NCBI GenBank assembly: GCA_036495525.1 | Contig: DASXMR010000025.1 | Span: forward strand, 1 to 59,935 | From: DASXMR01 sp036495525 | GTDB lineage: Bacteria > Actinomycetota > Actinomycetes > Streptosporangiales > Streptosporangiaceae | Reading direction: 5' to 3' | DNA length: 59,935 nt | Part shown: piece by piece, positions 6,362 to 15,072 of the stretch | How the letters are laid out: each line of letters opens with the position of its first letter | How positions within the stretch are numbered: the first letter of the stretch is position 1 | Translations under genes and position numbers: made by a program | Notes under the pieces: generated by a model | What the model saw: only the letters and a program-made list of their open reading frames with translations | Told to the model about the DNA's origin: nothing | Database searches by the model: none

Positions 6362-8989
6362 TCAGTCCCGGCCGAGCACGTCCCACAGCCGGGCCAGCAA
6401 GGCCGGCCGGTCGGCAGGCCCGCTGAGGCCACCCTGCGCGAAGCTGGCACTGCCGCCGCCACGGCCGCCGGTCGCCGCCAGCACGTCCCGCAGCAGCTGG
6501 CGCGCGTCAGCATCGGCGCCGTGCGCTGGCACGCTGATCCCAATCCGCTGGGTCGAGTCGCCGTCGCCTAGCAGCAGCATCGCCACCACCGCGCCGAGCT
6601 CAGCGCTGATCTGCTGCGCCCGGCGGGCCAGCTCAGACGGATCGATGCCGGGATCGTCGATGACCAGGTAGCGCTTCCCGGACGGGGCGGTGCGCACCGC
6701 GCCTGCAAGGGCGTCGCCGGCTGGCTGGCCAGCGCCCCGGCTGGCCGGCCGCCGGGCAGCGGCGGTCAGCGCCGTGACCCGCTCGGGCAGCTCGCTCACC
6801 GGCACCCGCAGCTGCGCCGCCAGGCCGCGCAGCATATGGTCGCGTTCCAGTGCCCGCTGCAGCGCCGCCTCGCCGGTGACGGCCTCGATCCTGCGGACCC
6901 CGGCCCCGATGCTGCCCTCGCTCACGATCAGGAACAGGCCCACCTCGGCCGTGCCGTGCACGTGCGTGCCGCCGCACAGCTCGGCGGAGAAGTCGCCGAA
7001 CGAGACCACCCGCACGTCGCTGTCGTACCGGTCGCCGAAGAACGCGATCGCGCCGCCGGTGATCGCTTCCTGATACGGCCTGACCGTCGTATCCCGCTTG
7101 AGGTTGGCCAGGATCTCGGCGTTGACCAGGCGCTCCACCTCATCGGCCTGGTCCGCGCTGAGCGCGGCCGGATGCTCGAAGTCGAACCGCAGCCGGTCCG
7201 GCGCGACCAGCGACCCAGCCTGCCTGACGTGCTCGCCGAGCACCAGCCGCAGCGCCGCCTGGAGCAGGTGCGTCGCCGAGTGGTTGCGGACGATCGCGGC
7301 CCGGCGGGGCGCGTCCACGGCGATGGTGACCCGCTGGCCCGGCCGCAGCGTGCCCTCGATCACCTCGATGTGGTGCACGTGCCGGCCGCCGTCCTGCCGG
7401 GTGTCGGTCACCAGCGCGGTCAGCCCTGGCCCGGTGATCTCGCCGGTGTCACCGATCTGCCCGCCGCCCTCGGCGTAGCACGGCGTCTGGTCGGCGACCA
7501 TCAGGCCTCGCTGACCTGCGGTCAGCTCTGGCACCAGGTGGTCGCCGACCGCCACGGCGAGTACCTCGGCGTCAGCGGCGAGCTGCTGATGACCGAGGAA
7601 CGAGGTCGGCCCGGCTGGCAGGTCAGCCGCCAGCTGCTGCGGCAGCGCGGCCGGCCCGCCACTGGCTTCCCCGGTGCTCGCGGGCGCCGGGCCGCGGGAC
7701 AGCTCCCGGTGCCTGGCGAGCAGCTCAGCCAGCCGCTCCTCGTCCACCGAGCCGCCCTGGCCAGTGGCGAAGTCCCGGATCAGGTCCACCGGCATGCCGT
7801 GGGTAGCGAACAGGGCGAAGGCGTCGTCTCCGCTGATCACGAAGTCGCTGCCGGAGGCGAGCGCGGCGAGCCGGTCAAGCCCGCGTCGCACCAGCTGGCC
7901 GAAGTCATGCTGCTCGGCGGCGAGCAGCCCGATGATGGCGCCGCGGCGCTCCCTGAGCATCGGATAGGCGCCGCTCATCCGGTCGATCACGGCGTCCGCC
8001 ACCAAGGTCAGGTCGGCGTCTGGCCGGCCAGCCAGCGCGGCGGTGGCCAGCGCCTTGCGCATCAGCCGGCGCGGTATATACCCGCCGCCCTCGTTCGACG
8101 GCGCCACGCCCTCGCCGAGGATGAACGTCGCCGCCCGCAGGTGGTCGGCGATAACCCGGATGTCACGCTGGCCCGCGCCGCCGCCGACGGCCGCCACGGC
8201 CGCGCCGACAACGGGCGCGAGCAGGTCGCTCTCGTAGGCCGACTCGCAGCCCTGCAGGACCATGGACATCCGCTCCAGCCCGGAGCCGGTGTCGACGCTG
8301 GAGAATCGCAGCGGCTCGAGGCGGCCGCCTGGCAGCCGGTTGTAGCGCATGAACACGCCGGCATTCCAGATCTCGATGTAGCGGCGAGCCGAGTCGAAGT
8401 GCCCGCCGGGCTGGTACTGCGCGCCGTACTGCGGCCCGGTGTCGTAGAAGACCTCGGTGGACGGCCCGCACGGGCCCGTCTCGCCTGCCGACCAGAAGTT
8501 GTCCTCCGCGCCGAGCCGGACGATGTGGCCGTCGGGTATGCCCGCGCGCCGCCACGCATCGACTGACTCCTCGTCGGCCGGCACGCCCAGGGTGTCGTCG
8601 CCGCCGAAGACGGTGACGTACAGCTCGCCGACGCTGAAGCCGAAGCCGGCGGTGAGCAGCTCGAAAGCCAGCTCGACCGCCCGCTGCGGGCCGTAGTTGC
8701 CGATCGACCAGCTGCCTAGCATCTCGAAGAACGTCAGGTGATGACGGTCGCCGACCTCGCCGATGTCGACGGTACGCAGGCACGGCTGGACGTTGCACAG
8801 GTCCGGCGCCGGCGGGATCGCCTCGCCGAGGAAGTACGGCTTGAGCGGGGCCATGCCCGCGTTGACGTACAGCAGCGTCGGGTCGTTGCGCGGCACCAGC
8901 GATGCAGCCTCGATCCGTGCGTGCCGCCGGCTCGTGAAGAACCCAAGGAACGTCTCACGGATCTCGTCGCTGCTCATCGCTCGCGCCAT
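6362..8989 (-). CDS. alaS: Alanine--tRNA ligase, divergent and probably a second copy
   Basis: At 875 residues it is a complete AlaRS. The catalytic class II core has PTLLYVNAGMAPLKPYF and TGPCGPSTEVFYD. The editing domain keeps the zinc ligands HSATH (about 570) and CGGTH (about 675). A DHHA1-like C-terminal domain carries the GGRGGG elbow-binding motif near residue 843. It should charge tRNA-Ala and clear mischarged Ser or Gly. The sequence around HLTFFEMLGSWSIGNY differs from the common actinobacterial form, and the usual neighbours (ruvX, mltG, aroE) are missing, so a housekeeping alaS probably lies elsewhere. No ribosome site is clear before ATG 8989; ATG 8977 is an alternative. Confidence 0.93.
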   Translation of the reverse strand: MARAMSSDEIRETFLGFFTSRRHARIEAASLVPRNDPTLLYVNAGMAPLKPYFLGEAIPPAPDLCNVQPCLRTVDIGEVGDRHHLTFFEMLGSWSIGNYGPQRAVELAFELLTAGFGFSVGELYVTVFGGDDTLGVPADEESVDAWRRAGIPDGHIVRLGAEDNFWSAGETGPCGPSTEVFYDTGPQYGAQYQPGGHFDSARRYIEIWNAGVFMRYNRLPGGRLEPLRFSSVDTGSGLERMSMVLQGCESAYESDLLAPVVGAAVAAVGGGAGQRDIRVIADHLRAATFILGEGVAPSNEGGGYIPRRLMRKALATAALAGRPDADLTLVADAVIDRMSGAYPMLRERRGAIIGLLAAEQHDFGQLVRRGLDRLAALASGSDFVISGDDAFALFATHGMPVDLIRDFATGQGGSVDEERLAELLARHRELSRGPAPASTGEASGGPAALPQQLAADLPAGPTSFLGHQQLAADAEVLAVAVGDHLVPELTAGQRGLMVADQTPCYAEGGGQIGDTGEITGPGLTALVTDTRQDGGRHVHHIEVIEGTLRPGQRVTIAVDAPRRAAIVRNHSATHLLQAALRLVLGEHVRQAGSLVAPDRLRFDFEHPAALSADQADEVERLVNAEILANLKRDTTVRPYQEAITGGAIAFFGDRYDSDVRVVSFGDFSAELCGGTHVHGTAEVGLFLIVSEGSIGAGVRRIEAVTGEAALQRALERDHMLRGLAAQLRVPVSELPERVTALTAAARRPASRGAGQPAGDALAGAVRTAPSGKRYLVIDDPGIDPSELARRAQQISAELGAVVAMLLLGDGDSTQRIGISVPAHGADADARQLLRDVLAATGGRGGGSASFAQGGLSGPADRPALLARLWDVLGRD

Positions 8990-9247
8990 GTGGTCAGCCT
9001 ATGAACGCGGGCTACTGGTTTTCCGGCAGCTTCGGCGCCACGGCGGAGGCGCGCCATCGCACGCCTGGCCGGCCCCGCGCCAGCCTGCCAGGACCGGGCT
9101 GCATCCTCGGCGCGCCGATTCCGGCATAGTGCTCACTGCGTGGCGCTCGCGGAGCGTCCTGCCATGGCACGGACCTACATCAATGGCCAGCTTAGGGTGC
9201 CTGCCGGCCCTTGCCGGCAGCGGTATTCCGGCTGCCGGCGAGGCCGC

Positions 9248-9734
9248 CTATAGCACCTGCGATTGCAGGCTGGGAGCGCCCGCGCGCAGCCTGCCCGCGC
9301 GGTGCAAGACGATCAGCCGCTGCACGCCCAGGCTCACCGCGAGGTACAGCACGATGGAAGCGGCACCCAGGCCGCTCACCTCCTTACCATGGCTCACCAG
9401 CGCGTCCTAGCCCAGATGCGCGGCTACGGCCAGCACCCATGGCAGCGCGGTCGCCGCGTTGCCCCTGGTCCACGCCTCGCCCTCGCTCAGCCACAGCCGG
9501 ACGGTCGCCGCCCTGGCGGCCCCGAAGGCGGCGGCCAGCACCAGGCTCCCGACCAGCGCCGCGAACACCGAGCGCCGAAGTGCTCGCCGCTCAGGAAATT
9601 AGTGAACTGGATAATTCCGATGACCCCGAGAATAAGAGTTATTCTCGCCGCCGCCGCTGACCCGGCGCGGCTGCACCCTGCCGGTAAATCAGCAGGCCGA
9701 GAACTGCTACTCCCACGACAATATCGACGATCAC
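9248..9734 (-). pseudogene. Decayed small membrane protein gene (DUF1453/CcdC-like)
   Basis: Conceptual translation of the minus strand gives a membrane protein split among frames: VIVDIVVGVAVLGLLIYRQ from GTG 9734, then LILGVIGIIQFTNFLSGEH, then VFAALVGSLVLAAAFGA with ALPWVLAVAAHLG, a TAG, and DALVSHGKEVSGLGAASIV continuing to TAG 9248. One frame change lies in a GGC/CGG run near 9648, another near 9570, and an in-frame stop near 9406. The pieces join into four or five helices of about 160 residues, resembling DUF1453 membrane proteins. The number of lesions indicates a true pseudogene rather than programmed frameshifting, unless the assembly is faulty. Confidence 0.65.
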
Positions 9735-10114
9735 TTCTGCTCCATTTCCAGGTGCCTTTGCGATTACCATTTCCGCTGAACGGGCTGACCGTCCCGGCCG
9801 GGGCCGGGCGACGCCGCCTGCCGGTCCTTGCGCGGCCCCGCGCCCGGCCGTCACCAGGCTAGAGCCGTCAGGACACGCGGCCGTGTGCCGTGCGTCCAGA
9901 GCCCGGCATGACAGACGTCATGGCACGTGAGCGGCGGTGGCGAGCAGAGTGCCCAGATACTGCGGGAGCGGCTGGTGTGACCAGCGCGACGACTCAGAAG
10001 CAGGGCAATTCCGGGCGGTCGGGCCGATCGGACCTACCCCCGGCAGGGCCGCCGAGGCTGCCTGTTACTTTGTCTGGAACGGGGGCAGCGGTAAAGACAG
10101 TTCCGGAGGTCTCG
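9735..10114. other. 380-base region without a supported gene
   Basis: This is the 5' region of the DUF3040 gene and of the decayed minus-strand gene. A possible operator with six-base arms, CATGAC-AGAC-GTCATG, lies at 9907-9922. The plus-strand frame of the DUF3040 gene stays open through much of the region, but its coding character is poor and the ribosome site at 10105 argues for a later start. Nothing else is seen. Confidence 0.4.
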
Positions 10115-10528
10115 GTGGGCCTGCCTGTGCGTCAGCGCAGAATGCTCGACAAGATCGAGTATGCATTGTGCGAGTCTGATCCCGGCCTCACATCGCGATT
10201 TCACCTATTCAGCCGGCTAGCGGCCGGCGAGGAGATGCCGCGGGTGGAGCAACTGCGCGCCCGCGCGGGCTGGCTGATGCTGCGACTGGCCTACCGGGCG
10301 GGCACGTTGGCCAGGCGGCTGCGGCTGCCGCGGCTTGGCCGGTACCGGCAGCTGCTGTTCATCCCGCTGGCCATCGTGATTCTGGCTTCGACGTTCGTGG
10401 TGGCCGCGGCGCTGCCCGGTCCGAAGCGGTGCCGGGCGACTACGGCGGCAGCTACCGCCAGCCCGGCTGCCGGGCGGGCGCCGCGCTGCCTGCCCCCGCC
10501 AGGCCGTCCGCTGTTCATCGGCCGGTAG
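10115..10528 (+). CDS. DUF3040-like single-pass membrane protein
   Basis: From GTG 10115 the product has 137 residues. LPVRQRRMLDKIEYALCESDPGLTSRF at the N-terminus is the DUF3040 pattern (a short helix, then an SDP segment), and residues ~72-96 form one transmembrane helix (LLFIPLAIVILASTFVVAAALP). DUF3040 proteins are small actinobacterial membrane proteins of unknown function. GGAGGT at 10105-10110 fixes the start; a longer in-frame version from 9890 lacks such support. The tail is Ala/Pro-rich, without the acidic end many relatives have. It converges with the exported beta-propeller gene. Confidence 0.75.
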   Translation: MGLPVRQRRMLDKIEYALCESDPGLTSRFHLFSRLAAGEEMPRVEQLRARAGWLMLRLAYRAGTLARRLRLPRLGRYRQLLFIPLAIVILASTFVVAAALPGPKRCRATTAAATASPAAGRAPRCLPPPGRPLFIGR

Positions 10529-10611
10529 CCCAGCTCCCCGGCTGGCAGCCCAGCTCCCCCGGGGCTGGTCGCCCGGCTCCTTGGCCGTTGCCCAGCTCGC
10601 CGGCCGGCAGC

Positions 10612-11865
10612 TCAGCGCCGGATGGCCACCAGCTCCGGCCGCGCGCACGCCCGGCCCGCCTGGCCGGGCAGCAGTACGCCGAGCCGGCCGCACGAGGCCA
10701 GCAGGACCGCGCCGGTGATCGGGTCCGCGCTGCCGCCCGCGCCGGACAGGTCGACGAAGTAGTGCGGCCAGGGCACCGCCGGGCTCGTCCACACCACTCG
10801 CCTGGCCAAAATGTCATAGCCCCAGGCGACTCCCCTGGCACCCTCATCCAGCCCGAGCGCCACGCCTGCCCGCACGCCGTAGAGGCCAGACGACCCCCGC
10901 ACGTCGGCGCCGCTGATCCGCGCGCCAGTACCCGGGTCAAGCCCGACGAGCTCGCTGCCCGCTGTCACGTAAAGGGTCTGCCGCACCGGGTCGATGGTCT
11001 GCGGCACGACGCCGGGCCTAAACCACAGCTGCCGCCCGGTCTCGCCGCTGTAGCCGGTCAGCCCGGCGGCCCCGGAGAACAGCACCACGTCACCGGCCGC
11101 GCCGCTGAGGGTGCCGGCGAACGAGCCCCGGCCGGCCGGGCGGATCATCAGCTCGGCGCCGCTGCGCAGGCTGATCCTCCGCAGCGCGGTGACCGGGGCG
11201 GTGCCCAGGTAGCCGTCAGCGGCCACGGTGACGTAGAGCTCGCCGTCCGCTGTTCGCCACGCCTGCTCAGCCGTGCCGGTGCGGTGCTGCCAGACAACCC
11301 GGCCGGTGCGCACCGCGTAGCTGATGACGTGCGTGGCACCGATGATCACGACCGTGGAGCGGCTGGCTGCCACCGCGCCGCCGTACGCGGCGGCCGGAAA
11401 CACGGCCAGCTGCCGCCCGGTCAGCGCCGACAGCACGACCTCCTGCCGGGCGGTGCTACCTGGAACGTCCACGCCGACGGTGACCACGCCCGGCCAGGCG
11501 CGGACGGACACGACCGACGATCCGGCTGGCAGCCCGGACAGCGCAGTCGTCCAGGCCCGCTTGCCGGAGCGCGCATCGTAGCCGTAGACCTCCCGGCCGA
11601 AGCCCACCGCCGCGATCCCGCTGCCGATGGCGGCGTACGCCTCGCCGTGGCTGAGGACCGTGCCGTCAGCGCCGCCGCGCGCCGTCCAGCTGCCCGGCAG
11701 GCCGCTCGCCCACAGGATCCTGCCCTCGGCGGCTGTGCAGCGCTGCCCGCCGCACGGGCGAGCGCCCTGGCTCGCAGCGTGCGCCGGGACGACGGCGGCG
11801 CCGATGAGCACGGCGGCGAGGGTGCCGCGCCGCGCCCATGCGGCTAACCGGCCCTGCTGCCTCAC
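10612..11865 (-). CDS. Exported PQQ-like beta-propeller protein
   Basis: From GTG 11865 the product is 417 residues and starts with a Sec signal (RR, a hydrophobic run LAAVLIGAAVV, then AHA before ASQG). The mature part has repeated blades with the PQQ-enzyme/BamB-like pattern: YDARSGKRAWTT, AVRTGRVVWQHR, SGETGRQLWFR and LARRVVWTSP. No methanol-dehydrogenase catalytic residues are apparent, so it is more likely a binding or scaffold propeller than a quinoprotein enzyme. The frame is open to 12039, but that longer start loses the signal peptide and runs into the divergent promoter. Function unknown. Confidence 0.8.
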   Translation of the reverse strand: MRQQGRLAAWARRGTLAAVLIGAAVVPAHAASQGARPCGGQRCTAAEGRILWASGLPGSWTARGGADGTVLSHGEAYAAIGSGIAAVGFGREVYGYDARSGKRAWTTALSGLPAGSSVVSVRAWPGVVTVGVDVPGSTARQEVVLSALTGRQLAVFPAAAYGGAVAASRSTVVIIGATHVISYAVRTGRVVWQHRTGTAEQAWRTADGELYVTVAADGYLGTAPVTALRRISLRSGAELMIRPAGRGSFAGTLSGAAGDVVLFSGAAGLTGYSGETGRQLWFRPGVVPQTIDPVRQTLYVTAGSELVGLDPGTGARISGADVRGSSGLYGVRAGVALGLDEGARGVAWGYDILARRVVWTSPAVPWPHYFVDLSGAGGSADPITGAVLLASCGRLGVLLPGQAGRACARPELVAIRR

Positions 11866-12052
11866 GACCGTGCCCGTGCCTTTCCGCTGGCCAGCGGCGT
11901 CCGATGGCTGGCCTGGCGGCCTGCCCGCCTTGTCAGCAACGGTAATGCAACTGCGGCTGCGCCGCCTGAGTAGCGTTGGCCCTGCCATATGCGGGGCCGC
12001 CGGGGTTCGCCCCTGATAACGCCAATGGCTGGCAGCCAACGAGGAGGAGACG

Positions 12053-12589
12053 ATGACAGGACGGGCACCGCTGCCCTATGACTTCATGCCCGAGGTGCCG
12101 TCGTTCACGCTGGAGAGCGACGACGTGCGGCACGGCGAGCAGATGAGCGACAACCAGGTCTACAACAGCTTCGGCATGTCCGGGCAGAACATCTCCCCGC
12201 AGCTTCGCTGGTCCGGCTTCCCGGCGCAGGCCAGGAGCTTCGCGGTGACCTGCTACGACCCGGACGCCCCGACCGGGTCCGGCTTCTGGCACTGGCTCGT
12301 GGTCGACGTCCCGGCCTCGGTGACCGAGCTGCCGGCCGGCGCTGGCAGCGCCGGCGGGGCTGGGCTGCCGGCTGGCGCATTCTCGGTGCGCAACGACTAC
12401 GGCACCAAGGACTTCGGCGGCGCCGCCCCGCCTGCCGGGGACGAGCCGCACCGGTACGTGTTCGCGGTGCACGCGCTGGACACCGACAAGCTGGGCGTGG
12501 ACTCCGACGTCTCGCCGGCCGTCGTCGGGTTCAACCTGCGATTCCACACCATCGCCCGGGCAGTGATCATCCCGGTCTTCGGGCACTGA
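12053..12589 (+). CDS. YbhB/YbcL family Raf kinase inhibitor-like (PEBP) protein
   Basis: The protein has 178 residues, the usual length for bacterial PEBP proteins. Characteristic segments are SGQNISPQLRWSGFPAQARSFAVTCYDPDAP, the ligand-pocket GFWHWLVVDVPAS, and NDYGTKDFGGAAPPAGDEPHRYVFAVHAL. No export signal is seen, so it is probably cytosolic. The bacterial family has no firmly established role; phospholipid or small-anion binding is suggested. GAGGAGGAGACG directly precedes ATG 12053. It is divergent from the beta-propeller gene. Confidence 0.93.
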   Translation: MTGRAPLPYDFMPEVPSFTLESDDVRHGEQMSDNQVYNSFGMSGQNISPQLRWSGFPAQARSFAVTCYDPDAPTGSGFWHWLVVDVPASVTELPAGAGSAGGAGLPAGAFSVRNDYGTKDFGGAAPPAGDEPHRYVFAVHALDTDKLGVDSDVSPAVVGFNLRFHTIARAVIIPVFGH

Positions 12590-12597
12590 GCAGGCGC

Positions 12598-12708
12598 GGC
12601 AGGCAGTGCTAGCCGACCACGGGGCTAGCCGACCACGGGGCTAGCCAGCCAGCCGGGGTTCAGCCAGCCGGGGTTCAGGCAGCCCCGAGGCTGGCCAGCA
12701 CTGCCTGC
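12598..12708. repeat. Tandem repeats enclosed by a 12-bp inverted repeat
   Basis: Between two convergent genes a 16-bp unit (CTAGCCGACCACGGGG) occurs twice in tandem (12609-12640), followed by a 15-bp unit (CAGCCAGCCGGGGTT) twice (12646-12675). The block is flanked by perfect 12-bp inverted arms, 12599-12610 and 12697-12708; the right arm lies inside the end of the epimerase gene. It may act as a bidirectional terminator. Confidence 0.6.
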
Positions 12709-13667
12709 TCGCGCTCCGGGCTCAGTCCCTGGCCGGGCCTGGGCTCCGGGTCACCCTCGGCCTGCAGCCACTGCCAGGTGTCGGCGACGGTCTCGTCAAC
12801 GGGGCGGCAGGTCAGGCCGGCCGCGTAGGCGGCGGTGACGTCGCCGCTGTGCAGCCCGGCCGCCTCGCCGTCCGGCGGAGCCCAGATCGGCAGCTCGGTC
12901 CACGGCTCGATCCCGGCCGCGGCGATGACCTCGGGCGAGACCCAGACCAGCCGCGCGCCGGACCCGGTCGCCGCCCTGGCGGCTTCGAGCAGGCTGGCCA
13001 TGGTGGCGTGCCCTGGCTGGCTGACCGCGTTGAAGGCACCGCCGAGGCCGCGGTCGGCGGCCAGCAGCAGCCAGCCGGCCAGGTCGCGGCAGTCGATGTA
13101 CTGGAGCTGCAGGTCCTGCGGGCCCGGCGCCAGCACGTCGCCGCCGCGCTCGATCCGGCGCAGCCACCATGGCATCCGGCCGACTCGCTCGTACGGGCCG
13201 AGGATCAGCCCGGCCCTGGCCAGCAGCGCCTGGTCGCCGAAGGCAGCAAGGGCCGCCAGCTCACCGCCGCGCTTGGCGGCGGCGTAGTCAGTGCTGTCAG
13301 CGCTGGCCGGGTCGCCGGCGACGACAGGTCCGCTCTCGTCGCCTCCGGGCGCCATCGGCCACTGGTACACCGACCGGCTCGACACATAGCAGTAGTGCCC
13401 GGCCCGGTCGGCCAGCAGCGTGGCCGAGTCCTGCACCGCGCTTGGCGCGCCGGACCAGGTGTCGATCACGGCGTCCCAGCTGGCGCTGCCCAGCACGGCG
13501 CGCAGCGCCTGCGGGTCGGTCCGGTCGGCGTGCAGGCCGAGCGCGCCAGCCGCGGACGGGCCGCTGACCCCGCGGGTGAGCGTGGTCACCTCGTCGCCGC
13601 GGGCGAGAGCCGCCTCGACGACGGCGCGCCCTACGTGATGGGTGCCGCCGAGTACTAGGAGCCGCAT
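12675..13667 (-). CDS. NAD-dependent epimerase/reductase family protein
   Basis: A 330-residue extended SDR-type Rossmann protein. The N-terminal VLGGTHHVGRAVVEAALARG is the nucleotide-binding GGTxxxGR form of the atypical epimerase group. YVSSRSVYQW and the later YAAAKRGGE give the Ser and YxxxK catalytic signature. The C-terminal half contains LQYIDCRDLAGWLLLA and AFNAVSQPG, typical of substrate-domain contacts in these proteins. The final residues lie in the repeat block. Substrate not predictable; no pathway neighbours. Confidence 0.88.
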   Translation of the reverse strand: MRLLVLGGTHHVGRAVVEAALARGDEVTTLTRGVSGPSAAGALGLHADRTDPQALRAVLGSASWDAVIDTWSGAPSAVQDSATLLADRAGHYCYVSSRSVYQWPMAPGGDESGPVVAGDPASADSTDYAAAKRGGELAALAAFGDQALLARAGLILGPYERVGRMPWWLRRIERGGDVLAPGPQDLQLQYIDCRDLAGWLLLAADRGLGGAFNAVSQPGHATMASLLEAARAATGSGARLVWVSPEVIAAAGIEPWTELPIWAPPDGEAAGLHSGDVTAAYAAGLTCRPVDETVADTWQWLQAEGDPEPRPGQGLSPEREQAVLASLGAA

Positions 13668-13842
13668 GCCGAGATCTTGCCCGGCCCGGCAGCATCAGCG
13701 CAGCCGATTTCATCCACGGCGTAGCCGGTCAGCAGCTGCTGAGGCCGGCCGACCAAGCCGCCACGCACACGGCTCCGTCAGGTGGCGGCCCTCAGCCGGA
13801 CCCTCGGCTACGCGTCTGCCAGCTCCGTCAGCCAATGCGTAG

Positions 13843-15072
13843 CTAGCCCTCAGGCGGCGCCGTCGGCCGCCAGCCGCGAGCTCGGGCTAACCCGCGGCGG
13901 CCGGCCGCCGGCAGCGTGGCGATGTGCCGGCCGCAGCGCCCCGGATCGTAGCCGGGCAGGTTCGCGAGCTGGTCGAGCAGCCACGGGGAGGACAGCACCC
14001 GCAGCAGGCACTGCACCGCCCGGGTGTCGTTCTGCGCGGCCGGGATGACCCAGTCGAAAACCTCCGCTGCCAGCGGCACGAACGCCAGGTGGTAGGCCAG
14101 TGCGGCTGGCTCACTGGCGATCCCGGCGTCGGCGAGCCCGGCGGCGACTGCCGCCGCTACCTCCAGATGCCCGCTCGCCTTCGTCTCGTAGCCAGCCACA
14201 GCGGCCGGGTCGATGCCGAGCCTGGCCAGTTCGCGGTCGAGCAGATGCCTGGCCTCAGCTCCCGGCTCGCGATTGACCAGGCGCAGCCCGCCAGCCAGCA
14301 AGTCGGCGATGCCGGTGAGCCGGCCGGCCAGCTCCGGGCGCAGCACCAGGCCCTCGCGCCAGGCGCAGAAGCCGATCACCTCAGCGCCGCCGGGCAGCAG
14401 TTGCCTGGCCGCCGCCGTGTTGTAGTCGCCGGACGCGCTGCGCAGGTGCGCTCCGGCCGCGTGCACCAGCCCGGCGGCGGCCAGGCCGAGTGCCTCCTCG
14501 CTGCCGCATGGCCACCAGGCGAACGCCACCGGCGGATCGAGCAGGCTCAGCGGGGACTCAAGCAGCGGCATGGCCGGGTCACAGCCCGCGACCACCAGCG
14601 TGGGCCGCGGCGGCCCGATGGGCCGGACCTGCCGCTCCGCCAGGTGCCTGGCCTGGCCCGCTGCCTGCTCCCCCGCCTGGCCTCCGGCTACCTCGGGCTG
14701 ACCGGAGCCAGCTGCCTGGACCAGGCCGCCGGCCGGCGCGAAGCCAGCCCGTCTCGCCGTGGCGTCCGATAGCGGCAGCGCGACGAACGCGTCGGAGACC
14801 GGGGCCAGCGCGACTCTGGAGCCTGGCTCGCCGAGCGGAGCCAGCGGCCTGGCGGTCACTGGCAGCGACGGGGGCGCCGGGCCGAACACCTCCTCGATGC
14901 TCGTGCCGAGCGCCTGCGCCAGTGCGAGCGCGACCCGCAGCGACGGGTCAGAAACCCCCGACTCGACCGCCGACACCGCCTGCCTCGACACCCCGGCCAT
15001 GCCAGCAAGCTGCTGCTGGGACAGGCCCCTTGCCTGCCGGGCGAGCCGCAGCCTGCCGCCGTCCGCTGTCAT
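13843..15072 (-). CDS. XRE-type regulator fused to a PBP-like molybdate/tungstate-binding domain
   Basis: The protein has 409 residues. Residues 7-62 are a Cro/C1-type HTH (LARQARGLSQQQLAGMAGVSRQAVSAVESG). Residues ~145-370 resemble a periplasmic-binding-protein domain of the PBP_like type (TLVVAGCDPAMPLLE, then LVNREPGAEARHLLDRELARLG and SGHLEVAAAVAAGLADAG), known from regulators of molybdenum-type uptake. Its start overlaps the stop of the ABC ATPase gene by four bases, so it is the fourth gene of the importer operon and probably senses the imported oxyanion to repress it. A linker (~105-140) is Gln/Ala/Gly-rich. Confidence 0.88.
   Translation of the reverse strand: MTADGGRLRLARQARGLSQQQLAGMAGVSRQAVSAVESGVSDPSLRVALALAQALGTSIEEVFGPAPPSLPVTARPLAPLGEPGSRVALAPVSDAFVALPLSDATARRAGFAPAGGLVQAAGSGQPEVAGGQAGEQAAGQARHLAERQVRPIGPPRPTLVVAGCDPAMPLLESPLSLLDPPVAFAWWPCGSEEALGLAAAGLVHAAGAHLRSASGDYNTAAARQLLPGGAEVIGFCAWREGLVLRPELAGRLTGIADLLAGGLRLVNREPGAEARHLLDRELARLGIDPAAVAGYETKASGHLEVAAAVAAGLADAGIASEPAALAYHLAFVPLAAEVFDWVIPAAQNDTRAVQCLLRVLSSPWLLDQLANLPGYDPGRCGRHIATLPAAGRRGLARARGWRPTAPPEG

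Noticed and set aside
6836..8566. Long plus-strand open frame opposite alaS (576 codons)
   Set aside because: Same reason: a GC-driven shadow of the alanyl-tRNA synthetase gene without recognisable motifs.
9639..9734. Programmed frameshifting at the GGC-type run in the DUF1453-like gene
   Set aside because: A second frame change and an in-frame stop further on make simple decay the better explanation.
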